Assembly: GCF_963082655.1 (NCBI RefSeq)
Contig: NC_081552.1
Coordinates: 55,454,286 to 55,518,285 of the forward strand
Length of the DNA stretch: 64,000 nt
Direction of reading: 5' to 3'
From: Stomoxys calcitrans
Taxonomy: Eukaryota; Arthropoda; Insecta; Diptera; Muscidae
This document shows positions 12,045 to 22,257 of this stretch, piece by piece. Numbering within the stretch: position 1 is the stretch's first letter; each line of letters starts with the position of its first letter. The notes under the pieces were generated by a model. That model was not told where the DNA came from. It ran no database searches and saw only the letters and a list, made by a program, of their open reading frames with translations. Made by a program: the position numbers and the translations under genes.

Positions 12045-12480
12045 TTTGACCTATAAAAATAATGGGGAATCAAGTGATAGATTTTTTTGAATTGAATGAC
12101 TCATTCAAATTTCTGCTTAAGTGGCATTGTGCCGCACAACCCTCATATAGACGCCCTCCACCAAACGGCTGTATACACCAATCATGACAATATGGGATTA
12201 GTTTCAAAGTACTGCGAATCTAATATCATTATTCTGATCATATATCCAGCGGACCACCTCACCCCAAAACAGACGAGCAATTATGATGATCTAACGGGAC
12301 TCTGTGTGATTTAATTGATGTGTAGGCCGCCATAGCTCCGAAATTATAACATTCAGCGTGAAAGCAGGAGTTGCAAACTTTAACGGTAAAAACTATCGTC
12401 ACCGCACCAAATATATAGAGTGGCAAATTAGATTTTTACCACAGAAAATCGTTTAATATGGCAATTTAATATGATTTAAA
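12045..12480 (+). mobile_element. E2 tail fragment
   Basis: Matches 57295-57777: AATGGGGAATCAAGTGAT, the TCACCCCAAAACAG block, TGTAGGCCGCCATAG, and CACCGCACCAAATATATAGA. It ends ...TTAATATGATTTAAA, where a B element begins, the same join as at 57777. Any ORF (12096-12314) is incidental. Confidence 0.7.
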
Positions 12481-13180
12481 AACAAGTAAAAAATCGTTAA
12501 GTTCGGCTGGGCCGAACTTTGGATACCCACCACCTCGGGTATATGTGTAAACCACCTTTCATCAAAATTTGGTGAAAATTTTAAACCTTATGTCCCATAG
12601 CAGTTATATCGAAATATGTTCCGATTTGGACCAAATATTTATAAGTACAATTCAATTGATCAATTGTGCATAACAAAATAGTGATCTTTTTAGTAGCTAT
12701 ATCTAAAAATAAACCGATCTGAACCATATACGACACGGATGTCGAAAAGCCTAACATAAGTCACTGTGTCAAATTTCATTGAGATCTGATTATAAATGCG
12801 CCTTTTATGGGGCCAAGACTTTAAATCGAGATATCGATCTACATGGCAGCTATATCCAAATCTGGGCCGATTTGGGCCAAGCTGCAGAAAAATGTCGGAG
12901 AGCCTAACACAAAGCACTGTCCCAAATTTCAGCGAAATCGGACAATAAATGCGCCGTTTATGGGCCCAAAACCTCAAATCCAGAGATCAATCTATATGGC
13001 AGTTATATTCAAATCTGGACGTCGAAGATCCTAACTTAACTCACTGTATCAAATTTCAGCGACATCGGACAATAAATGCACCTTTTATGGACCCAAAACC
13101 AAAAACCGAGATACCGGTCTATATGGCAGCCTCCAAATCTGGAGCGATCTGTGCGATATTGCAGAAGTATGGCAAGGGTT
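12481..13180 (+). mobile_element. Family B, 5' part
   Basis: Starts AACAAGTAAAAAATCG, palindrome-like TTCGGCTGGGCCGAA, then ATACCCACCACCTCGGG. The 153-bp units contain TATGGCAGCTATATCCAAAT. It stops at 13180, where a minus-strand Helitron E begins. A B 3' end on the same strand follows at 13844. Confidence 0.75.
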
Positions 13181-13843
13181 CTATATTTGGATATCAGATT
13201 CCAATTCTTTTCAATTCAATTCAATTTCAATTCCTTTCATTTGAGTCCCATATTTTCATGGTCTTCCTGTTTGAAGGGTGTTTTGGGGTAGGGGTGGACC
13301 CCATAAACGTGGTCCCACATTTGGATATCAGATTCGTATTCTACTCACAAACACCTTTCATTTGAGTCCTATATTGCCATGGTCGGTAAATATGTCCGAT
13401 TTAGGGGTGTTTTGGGGCTTGGGGTGGTCCCCCTAGCACTTGGTCCGACAATTGGATATCAGTCCCATATTGTCGTGATTGGTCTAAATATATGTTTGGC
13501 AGGTTTAAGGGTGGGGCAACCCTCCTAGGGGCAACCCTCCTAATCCATCCGAAATTTTGATACCAATTTTTATTTTTGGGGTATTATGTGAGAGCACACA
13601 AAATTTCGCTTAAATCGCATCACCCATCTCCGAGATCTGGCGTTTCCGAAAATTGGGGTAAGGGGTAGTGTCCGCCCACCCTTCAGATATCAAAAAATTT
13701 AGTACCCTATTTTCACCACGGGGTTTTCATGCACCATCTGTGCAACTTTCAAGAAAATCGGTTCAGCCGTTTCTGAGTCTATAAGGAACACACAAACATA
13801 CAAACCAACAAACAAACAAACAAACAAACAAAACACAAATTGA
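13181..13843 (-). mobile_element. Helitron E, 3'-truncated
   Basis: Read on the minus strand it begins TCAATTTGTG at 13843 after an A, as expected for the E 5' end. It continues through CGGCTGAACCGATTTTC, GCCAGATCTCGGAGATGG and ATTTAAGCGAAATTTTG. It is cut at 13181 with no CTAG end. Confidence 0.75.
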
Positions 13844-13930
13844 TTTTTATTTATAAGATAGGGTCGGAAATGGATATATTGCAAACGGAATGACAAAATG
13901 AATATATCCCCATCCTTCGGTGGTGGGTAT
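13844..13930 (+). mobile_element. Family B 3' end only
   Basis: ATAGGGTCGGAAATGGATAT, GCAAACGGAATGACAAAATG and CTTCGGTGGTGGGTAT match the 3' ends of B at 48230-48304. It probably belongs to the B element starting at 12481. The GTCY core is missing between them. Confidence 0.65.
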
Positions 13931-15108
13931 AAAAATAGAGATATTGAGCTGAAACTTTGCACAGATTCTGTTTTTGTCCATAAGCATAAGTTAAGTTCGA
14001 AGATGGGCTATATCGGATTATATCTTTATATAGCCCCCATATAGACCGATCCGCCGATTTAGGGTCTTAGGCCCATAAAAGCCACATTTATTATCCGATT
14101 TTGCTGAAATTTTGGACAGTGAGTTCAGTTAGGCCCTTCGACATCCTTCGTCAATTTGGCTCAGATCGGTCCAGATTTGGATATAGCCGCCATATAGACC
14201 GATCCTCCGATTTAGGGTCTAAAGCCCATAAAAGCCACATTTATAATCCGATTTCGCTGAAAATTGGGACAGTGAGTTGTGTTATGCCTTTCGACATCTG
14301 TCTTCAATTTGGCCCAGATCGGTTCAGATTTGGATATAGCTGCCATATAGACCAATTTCCTGATTTAAGGTTTTGGGCCCATGAAATGCTCATTTATTGT
14401 CCGATGTCGCCGAAATTCAGGACAGTGAGTTAAATTAAGCCCCTAGACATACTTTTGCAATATCGCACAGATCGCTTCAGATTTGGATATAGCTGCCATA
14501 TAAACCGATATCTAGGTTTTAGGTTTTGGGGCCATAAAAGACGCATTTATTGTCTGATGTCGCTGAAATTTGAGACAGTGAGTTTAGTTCGGCTCTTCGA
14601 CGCCCTTCTAGACCCAGATCGGTCTAGATTTGAATATAGCTGGCATATAGACCGATCTCTGGATTTAAGGTTTTGGGCCCATAAAAGAGGCATTTATTGT
14701 CCGATTTCGCCGAAATTTGGGACAGTGCTTTAAGTTAGGCTTTTCGACATTTTTATGCAACTTGACCCAAATCGGTCTAGATTTGGATATAGCTGCCATG
14801 TAGACCAATATCTCGATTTAAAGTCTTGGCCCCATAAAATTCGCATTTATAATCCGATATCACTGAAATTTGACAAAGTCTTATGTTAGGCTTTTCGACA
14901 TTAGTGTCGTATATGGTTCAGATCGGTTTATTTTTAGATATATCTACTGTACTTATTAGTATTTGGTCCAAATCGGAACATATTTAAATATAATTGATAT
15001 GGGACATAATTTTTCACCGAATTTTGATGAAAGGCGGTTTACATATATACCCGAGGTGTTAAGTAACCAAAGTTTGGCGCGGCGGAACTTAACGCCTTTT
15101 TACTTGTT
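13931..15108 (-). mobile_element. Family B lacking its 3' end
   Basis: Minus-strand B with an intact 5' end at 15108 (AACAAGTAAAAAGGCG reversed). It begins abruptly at AAAAATAGAGATATTG, the sequence normally just inside the GTCY core. It shares the A-run with the plus-strand B 3' end at 13930. Six or so 153-bp units are recognisable by the GGACAGTGAGTT motif. Confidence 0.8.
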
Positions 15109-15111
15109 ATA

Positions 15112-15708
15112 AAGGGTGATTTTTTTGAGGTTAGGATTTTCATGCATTAGTATTTGACAGATCGCGTGGGATTTCAGACATGGTGTCAAAGAGAAAGATG
15201 CTCAGTATGCTTTGACATTTCATCATGAATAGACTTACTAACGAGCAACGCTTGCAAATCATTGAATTTTATTACCAAAATCAGTGTTCGGTTCGAAATG
15301 TGTTCATTCACCGTTCAGCGATGAGGCTCATTTCTGGTTGAATGGCTACGTAAATAAGCAAAATTGCCGCATTTGGAGTGAAGAGCAACCAGAAGCCGTT
15401 CAAGAACTGCCCATGCATCCCGAAAAATGCACTGTTTGGTGTGGTTTGTACGCTGGTGGAATCATTGGACCGTATTTTTTCAAAGATGCTGTTGGACGCA
15501 ACGTTACGGTGAATGAACACATTTCGAACCGAACACTGATTTTGGTAATAAAATTCAATGATTTGCAAGCGTTGCTCGTTAGTAAGTCTATTCATGATGA
15601 AATGTCAAAGCATACTGAGCATCTTTCTCTTTGACACCATGTCTGAAATCCCACGTGATCTGTCAAATACTAATGCATGAAAATCCTAACCTCAAAAAAA
15701 TCACCCTT
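15112..15708. mobile_element. Tc/mariner-type deletion derivative (copy 2)
   Basis: Same termini as 2114-2720 (AAGGGTGATTTTTTTGAGG and its reverse complement) with TA at 15110-15111 and 15709-15710. Arms span about 15112-15313 and 15505-15708, with the catalytic fragment on the plus strand. Compared with copy 1 it lacks a short AAATTTTGACAAATTTT segment beside the left arm. It inserted directly next to a B 5' terminus. Confidence 0.9.
15314..15510 (+). pseudogene. Transposase catalytic fragment (copy 2)
   Basis: Encodes FSDEAHFWLNGYVNKQNCRI, then HPEKCTVWCGLYAGGIIGPY, identical over this stretch to the minus-strand fragment in copy 1. It retains only the first catalytic Asp block and then runs into the inverted arm. 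It is an unexpressed remnant. Confidence 0.85.
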
Positions 15709-16052
15709 TATTAGCTTTTTACTATACTTTAAATACTTTTCACTTCATATCCATATTGTCCCAATCGGTAAATATGTCCTGCTAGAGGGTTTTGGGTTCT
15801 GGGGAGCCCCCTCAGGCACCAAGGAATACATATTTATGTCTGATTTATACTCTACTTTTAAATACCTTTCATTTGATACCCATAGTGCCCAAAGCGGTAA
15901 AAGTGTCCTGTTGGGTGGTGTTTTTGGGGGTGGGGACCCCCTCGACACTAGGTTAGGTTGAAAAGAGGGTGCAGATATTAATCCGTCCCATGCCACTATG
16001 GACATACACCTAAGCCAGTAATCGGCTTTCTGTGCGTTTTAAAAAACTATAA

Positions 16053-17062
16053 TTAACCTCTAAAAATAAAATTGTAAGTTAGGAATTCCGTGCTACTTAC
16101 AAAATCCTTAATTGTTTTCAATACCACTCCTCTAAGTTGGTTCATGTCTGATATTGTGTCTCCACCTAAGTGCCGGTAACTGTTGGACGCGAAAGCAGGG
16201 CAATGACAAAGGAAATGCTCCAACGCTCCATCATGTTCGCCGCATGCCCTACACATGTTATCACTTGCCGCACCTATCTGACATAAGTGAGCTCGTAGTC
16301 CTATGTATATCGTTATGATACCAATAGCTATGCTGACCCCCTTCTTGCTCCCTTTCAGTAATAGCCTCGTTTTCTCACGATCTGGATCCCCCCATAGGAT
16401 TTTCACCGTCCTACCGACCATTTCGCTGTTCCACAATGTTGCATGCGCATTCGTCGCCCACTCCCTTAACTCGGACTGCGTCGACCCGAAAGGCTTCGGG
16501 TTCACCAAGTTTATTAACGGCAGTCTTCTGGCCTTCACCGCCAAATCGTCTGCCCTTTCATTTCCCCTTACTCCGTTATGGCCCGTCACCCAAACGATGG
16601 GGATTTTTCCATCCTCAGAGAAAGCGTTAATCTCCTACTTACACTACAAGACTGTTCGTGACCTTACCATCCTGGTTGTTATTGCCATTATGGCAATTTT
16701 ACTGTCGGTAAAGAAGTTCACACTCGGCGTCCTCGCGTTAGTACCACATCACCTCACGCATTCCGTGATCGCCCGCATCTTCCGCCTGCAGGACCGTATT
16801 ATGGTCAGGCAGTCTAAAACAGATGTCAGTCCCTGGGTTCTCAATGTAAACCCCCAGGCCCACTCTGTCCTCTAGCTTTGATCCATCCGTGTAACATGAT
16901 CTTCCAGATGGCAATACTAGGGTTTCGTAAATCCAAGACTGTGCCGATGGCAGCAGTGTCTCGCACTCGACTTCAAGGTTTATCTCAGGTATCCGATCGG
17001 AAACCTCTTCACTTCCTTCCAGGTTTTCTTTTGTCGCCTTGATTATACCGCGATGATATGAG
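16053..17062 (-). pseudogene. LINE ORF2 3' part: RNase H and C-terminal Cys/His domain
   Basis: The upper half (about 16738-17062) includes CYTDGSKLEDRVGLGVYI, the first catalytic Asp block of RNase H. A stretch near 16560-16740 is frameshifted. The 178-residue reading 16053-16589 starts HNGVRGNERADDLAVKA, the last RNase H motif. It continues to CRACGEHDGALEHFLCHCP, a CxxC...HxxxxC zinc-finger-like motif common at the C terminus of RNase H-bearing LINEs, and stops at 16053. The product would have degraded RNA of the RNA:DNA hybrid during retrotransposition. It is broken by frameshifts and has no RT in front of it. Confidence 0.8.
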
Positions 17063-17678
17063 CTGCTCCCATGGAGACTCTCCAATCCTGAACCTCATCG
17101 ATTAGATTTTCCGAACATATCGTCACATCTAATACCTCCTCCCTAATTCTATTAACAATGGTAGCGGTGTTACCAATATTAAACGTTATTAGGTCGTTAG
17201 TATTCAAGAACTCTGCCAGGGCTTGGCCCCGCTTATTAGTGTTGGTACTACCCCATGAATTGTGATGAGAGTTCGCATCGCACCCTAGTAGTATCTCGTT
17301 TCCTGTTTGTTTTGCTTTCCTCACCATCCGTTGCAGCTCCGACGTGGGTGGCGGTGTCGGAGAGTCGAAAGGCAGATAAAGTGATGGCAGGTATGCTCCA
17401 CCGTCTCCCTGTCTCACCACTGTTGCATGCGACGTTGAAAACTCTGGGGAAAATATATAACTCAAATTTTTATGACAAATAACGCAGGTCCTCGGCCGAG
17501 TACCAGTGTTAGCATAGAATAATTGGTAGTTGATATGGTTCAGTCCAGAAACTTTGTTCCGGGTCGTTCATGGCTCCTGAATTAATTCAATATGAATCTT
17601 GCCCTTGCTGATTTTTGTCATTAGAGCGTGTGTAGCAGTCTCGCTTCGGTGGAGGTTTATCTGGATTACCTCAATCAT
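17063..17678 (-). pseudogene. LINE ORF2 5' part: APE-type endonuclease
   Basis: The probable start is the ATG at 17676-17678, reading MIEVIQINLHRSETATHALM, a typical first strand of LINE endonucleases. A stop follows after about 37 codons and the frame then recovers. The region 17063-17465 contains LLGCDANSHHNSWGS, a catalytic Asn/His block of exonuclease-endonuclease-phosphatase enzymes, and GNTATIVNRIREEVLDVTIC. It is cut at VQDWRVS, just before the conserved SDH motif. That motif is present in the other copy (45840-45885). This domain would nick target DNA. Confidence 0.75.
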
Positions 17679-17739
17679 TAGTCCTCCTGTAAATTGGCAT
17701 CTTGGGAGTAGGTGATGATCTCATCGTATGCTCCCTGTT

Positions 17740-18290
17740 CTTTAGACTGCATTGACTTTCCTATCATTGTACTGCCTGATGTCATCGTTTAAGGTTCTTT
17801 GCCTAGTCTAGTCTTCCGACCTTTTATAAAGTAGGTAATGGTTCCATCGTCTGATCCCTGTTCGTTAAGCTTTTTTGGGTTTCCATTCCCTGTACTGCCT
17901 GATGTTTCAATACTAGGATCTTTGCCTATCTTAGCCTTCCAAATCTTAAATAAATAGTCTTCTTGGAAATAGGTGACGGTACCATCATCGGCTCCCTGTT
18001 CGTTGGGTTGCATTGAGACTCCTGTCGCTGCGCTGCCTAATGTTTCAATATTAGGATCTTTATCTATCCCAGTATTCCAAATCTTTAAGTCGGTGATGGT
18101 TCCGTCGTCAGGTTCCTGTTTGTTAGACTGTGTTGGGTCTCTCGCTACTGCATTGCCCGATATTTTAGTATAAGGATCAATGTTCTCCTAGTCTTTCCAA
18201 TATTGAGAGTGTTGAGTCATCTGCCACAGCACGGCCTGATGTCGCAGAACGAAAATTTCTGCCTATCCTAGTCTTCCCAATCTTGAAAAA
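17740..18290 (-). repeat. Degenerate ~40-codon tandem repeats at the end of LINE ORF1
   Basis: The DNA motif GCCTGATGTTTCAATA (plus strand) and variants recur at 17774, 17897, 18035, 18155 and 18234. Spacings are 123, 138, 120 and 79 bp; the first three are multiples of three. On the minus strand they encode NEQGSDDGTITYF-like and IGKDPSIETSG-like blocks. This suggests a protein-level repeat in the ORF1 tail, now with stops and shifts. Confidence 0.65.
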
Positions 18291-19559
18291 GACAGCTTTG
18301 CTCCCGTAGTGCGCCATGCCTTTAGTCTTAGCCAAACTTGTCACGGAGACTTGATCAATGCCAACCACAAAGAGAGTTCCTTTCTCCTCCTTGTGGAAGA
18401 TCTCCCACTTCTCTGCGACCGAACCTTCGTTTTGCTTGCCCAAGAATCCCAACATGCGTTCCGTCGCAAATTTACTGCCCCATCCCTTGATGAAGGCCGC
18501 AACTTTCGTGAGCTGGGGGATATCCATCTTTCTCACCAGGTCGAGCTTTGCGCCCTCCCAGGGAGAGTGAATACCTCTGACGAGCTTTTTGACGCTTTTA
18601 ATACATTCCGCCGACGCAAAACGCAGCGTAAAAATGTCCCCTCCAAACTCGCAGCTCATAATTTGTATGGTTGGACCCTCTACAGAGTTCTACACATTTT
18701 GGAAAATCCGATCGTTAACCAGATCCTCCACTTGGAACCGATGATCTAGTGGAATCCTACCGGATGCACTGCCGATATTGATGACTGCATAAGTCAGCTC
18801 ATCTCTGTAGTGCTTCCTTGCCACTCTGGCGTAAGAGGGCGGCTCCTTACCATTCTCAGTGACCATCTTCCCCTTCCGTGATGGCTGCGGCCTTCTTTTG
18901 GAAGGCACAATCCTCCATGAAGACTCAGGGGCCGTGCGCGCTTCCTTCGTTCCTGTTCCTACTTTGTCTACCTCCGCAGGACATTGTCTGGAGTCTTCAT
19001 TGCGGGATGGCTGGCTTGGTTTTCCCAAAGTACTTGAAAGCGGGGAGCTCTTTTTCTTCTTGAGTAGTTTAGCTGTGTTATTCTCTTCGGGAGATCTGAT
19101 TCTTTTTCCAGCTTCCGTAGAAGTGCTTGGAATGTCAGTTCCATTCTTTCCAGCATCCTGCCCTTTGGCCCGATTCCGCTGCAGGTACATACTCCTCTAT
19201 CTCCTTCCTCGTGCACCGGATCGCTCTCTCGGTCTGCTTGTGAGCTTAGCAAAGCCATCGCTTACTTCTGCTGTCATCCCGATGCCCTCATCTCTCGATT
19301 CGGCTGTGCTGACTGTTTCATTGACACAGTTGCTGTCTGAATCCGAGTCAGAAAATCCACCTTTACTTAAAGACTGGGGACGAACTGTGCATCCCTCTGG
19401 TTTATCCGTCTCTTCCTCATTTATTAGTCTGACGACTAGTTGTGCGATCGAAGCATTACTCTCGATTACAGGTGGCAAGCAACCCACACCTATAGGAGGA
19501 GAGGACAACATGCTGCGCTCTGACGCCACCACCGCAGATGTTGAGTCTTTGGAGTCCAT
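18177..19559 (-). pseudogene. LINE ORF1 (gag-like), broken
   Basis: Three overlapping minus-strand readings cover one protein. 19197-19559 starts MDSKDSTSAVVASERS and is Ser/Glu-rich. 18690-19190 contains KRIRSPEENN, a basic KLLKKKKSSPL stretch and SSWRIVPSKRRPQPSRKGK. 18177-18659 contains GDIFTLRFASAECIKSVKKL and WGSKFATERMLGFLGK. The last looks like the small C-terminal domain seen in ORF1 of related fly LINEs (similar to DUF4780, from memory). ORF1 proteins bind the element RNA. Two frameshifts separate the parts. Long plus-strand ORFs here (for example 18859-19650) are antisense readings. Confidence 0.7.
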
Positions 19560-19785
19560 TTCTAGCCTACTTCAAAAGGCTTTAAAATTTGTTTTCGTAA
19601 TAGGTAGTACCTATTCCAAGATACGGATATATATATTTTTTTTTCTTTGAGGAGTGAAATAAAAACACGTCCGCTTCACTTAACGGATACAATATAACAT
19701 CCCCCGACTCTAAGTGTTAAATTTTTATGTTCGTACTCTACTCTTAAATACCTTTCATTTCATACCCTTATTGTCCTAGTCGAAA

Positions 19786-20378
19786 TTTTGCATGTAGTGT
19801 TCTATTGTGACTTCCAACAACTGTGCATAGTACGATTCAAATCGGTCAAAAACCTGATAATGCCCCCATATAAACGGATCTCCCGATTTGACTTCAATTT
19901 TTGTCCGATTTGACTGAAATTCTAACAATTGTACCAAGTACGGTTCGAATCGGTCTGTAACCCGATATAGCTCCCATATAAACCGATCTCCCGGTTTGAC
20001 TTCTTGAGCCCTTACAAGCCGCAATTTTTGTCCGATTTAACTGAAAATTTGCATGTAGTGTTTCGTTATGAGTTCCAACAACTGTGCCTAGTAGGGTCTA
20101 AATCGATATATAACCTGATATAGCTCTCATATAAACCGATCTCCCGATTTGATTTCTTGAGTCCTTATAAGCCGCAATTTTTGTCCGATGTGGCTGAAAC
20201 TTTACATGAAGTGTTCTGGTCTGACTTTCAATAAGAAATGATTCAAATCGGATTATAACCTGATATAGGTGCCATATGGCCGATCTTGGGTGTTAACTTC
20301 TTAAGCTTCTAGATTTGGCCATTTAGCATGAGGTGTTTTATTTTGACTTTCAACAACTATGTCAAGTATGGTCTAAAT
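19786..20378 (-). mobile_element. Family A2 fragment
   Basis: Minus-strand units with GCATGTAGTGTT, CCATATAAACCGATCTCCCG and CAATTTTTGTCCGATTT. No terminus is recognisable at either end. Confidence 0.7.
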
Positions 20379-20487
20379 CCGTTCGAATAACAAAGAATGT
20401 AGCACCCTATTTTCACCGCGTGCTAAAACTCTACCCTCTGTTAAAATTTCGTGAAAATCGGTTCATCCGTTCAGCAAAATTTTTTTT
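20379..20487 (-). mobile_element. Helitron E 5' fragment
   Basis: GTAGCACCCTATTTTCACC and GAAAATCGGTTCATCCGTT are the reverse of the E leader (GAACCGATTTTC, GTGAAAATAGGGT). It abuts the 3' terminus of the next A element. Confidence 0.6.
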
Positions 20488-22257
20488 ATACCCTCCACCA
20501 TAGGATGGGGGGTATACTAATTTCGTCATTCTGTTTGTAACTACTCGAAATATTCGTCTGAGACACCATAAAGTATATATATTCTTGATCGTCGCGACAT
20601 TTTATGTCGATCTAGCCATGTCCGTCCGTCTGTCGAAAGCACGCTAACTTCCGAAGGAGTAAAGCTAGCCGCTTGAAATTTTGCACAAATACTTCTTATT
20701 AGTGTAGGCCGGTTGGTATTGTAAATGGGCCATATCGGTCCATGTTTTGATATAGCTGTCATATAAACCGATCTTGGATCTTGACTTCTTGAGCCTCTAC
20801 ATTGCGCAATTCTTATCCGATTGGAATAAAATTTTGCACAACATGTTTTGTTATGACATTAAACAACTGTGCTGAGTATGGTTCAAATCGGTCTAAAACC
20901 TGATATAGCTGCCATATAAACCGATCTTGGGTCTTGAATTCTTGAGCCTCTAGAGTGCGAAATTCTCATCCGATTGGAATGAAATTTTGCACGGCGTGTT
21001 TTGTTATGATATTCAACAACTGTGCCAAGTATTGTTCACATCGGTACATAACCTGATATAGCTGCCATATAAACCGATCTTGAGTCTTCACTTCTTTAGC
21101 CTCTAGTGTGCGCAATTCTTATCCGATTGGAATGAAATTTTGCACGACGTGTTTTGTTATGATATCCAACAACTGTGCCAAGTATTGTTCAAATCGGTTC
21201 ATAACCTGATATAGCTGTCATATAAACCGATCTTGGGTCTTGACTTCTTTAGCCTCTAGAGTGCGAAATTCTCATCCGATTGGAATGAAATTTTGCACGG
21301 CGTGTTTTGTTATGATATTCAACAACTGTGCCAAGTATTGTTCACATCGGTCCATAACCTGATATAGCTGCCATATAAACCGATCTTGGGTCTTGACTTC
21401 TTGAGCCTCTAGTGTACGCAATTCTTATCCCATTGGAATGAAATTTTGCACGACGTGTTTTGTTATTATATCCAACATCTGTGCCCAGTATGGTTCACAT
21501 CGGTCCATAACCTTATATAGCTGCCATATAAACCGATCTTGGGTCTTGACTTCTTGAGCCTCTAGAGTGCGCAGTTATTATCCGATTGGAATGAAATTTT
21601 GCACGACGTGTTTTGTTATGATATCCAACAACTGTGCCCAGTATGGTTCACATCGGTCCATAACCTGATATAGCTGCCATATAAACCGATCTTGGGTCTT
21701 GACTTCTTGAGCCTCTAGTGTGCGCAATTCTTATCCCATTGGAATGAAATTTTGCACGACGTGTTTTGTTACGATATCCAACAACTGTGCCAAGTATGGT
21801 TCACATCGGTCCATAACCTTATATAGCTGCCATATAAACCGATCTTGGGTCTTGACTTCTTGGGCCTCTACAGAGCGCAGTTCTTATCCAATTTGCTTGA
21901 AATTTTGTACGACGGATCCGCTCATGACCATCAACATACGTGTTTATTATGGTCTGAATCGGTCTATAGCCCAATACAGCTCCCATATAAATCGATCTCT
22001 CTATTTTACTTTTTGAGCCACCAAAGGGCGCAATTCTTATTCGAATTGGCTGACATTTTACACAGGTCTCCAACATATAATTTAATTGTGGTCTAAACCG
22101 GATCATATCTTGATATCGCTCTAATAGCAGAGCAAATCTTTTCTTATATCCTTTTTTGCCTAAGAAGAGATGCCGGGAAAAGAACTCGACAAATGCGATC
22201 CATGGTGGAGGGTATATAAGATTCGGCCCGACCGAACTTAGCACGCTTTTACTTGTT
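20488..22257 (-). mobile_element. Family A element with expanded 153-bp array
   Basis: Complete ends: AACAAGTAAAAGCGTGC (reversed) at 22257 and ATACCCTCCACCATAGG at 20488. Sub-terminal ATACCCTCCACCATGG near the 5' end (about 22200-22215) matches the reverse complement of the 3' end. Core: (GTCY)n near 20618-20635 and (TA)n TTCTTGATCG near 20575-20592. Confidence 0.85.
20827..21900 (-). repeat. Tandem array of 153-bp units inside family A
   Basis: The motif ACGRCGTGTTTTGTT recurs at 20991, 21144, 21297, 21450, 21603 and 21756, exactly 153 bp apart each time. Each unit has ATCGGTYCATAACC and TATAAACCGAT in inverted relation, able to form a hairpin across TATAGCTGCCATA. High similarity between units suggests recent expansion. 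Confidence 0.9.

Larger units (their letters stand above)
15950..19720 (-). mobile_element. Non-LTR retrotransposon with RNase H (I/LOA-type), internally deleted
   Basis: On the minus strand the order is 5' leader (19560-19720), ORF1, ORF2 endonuclease, RNase H, C-terminal Cys/His region, and 3' leader ending near 15950. The reverse transcriptase is missing: the endonuclease runs directly into sequence just before RNase H at about 17063. A RNase H domain after ORF2 RT is characteristic of the I and LOA groups. The exact clade is inferred. A second, complementary fragment lies at 44339-45885. Confidence 0.8.
15711..19785 (-). mobile_element. Helitron E fragment interrupted by a LINE
   Basis: Bases 15711-15949 and 19721-19785 are minus-strand family E sequence (CTTTCATTTGATACCCATA, GGGGTGGGGACCCCCTCG; then CTCTTAAATACCTTTCATTT). 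The LINE at 15950-19720 lies between them. Exact joins are uncertain by several bases because no target duplication is obvious. Confidence 0.6.

Noticed and set aside
16303..16875. 190-codon plus-strand ORF
   Set aside because: Antisense to the RNase H and C-terminal region of the LINE ORF2.
18859..19650. 263-codon plus-strand ORF, the longest in the window
   Set aside because: It is antisense to the LINE ORF1, which has sensible content on the minus strand. Its own translation is low-complexity Ser/Leu with no domain.
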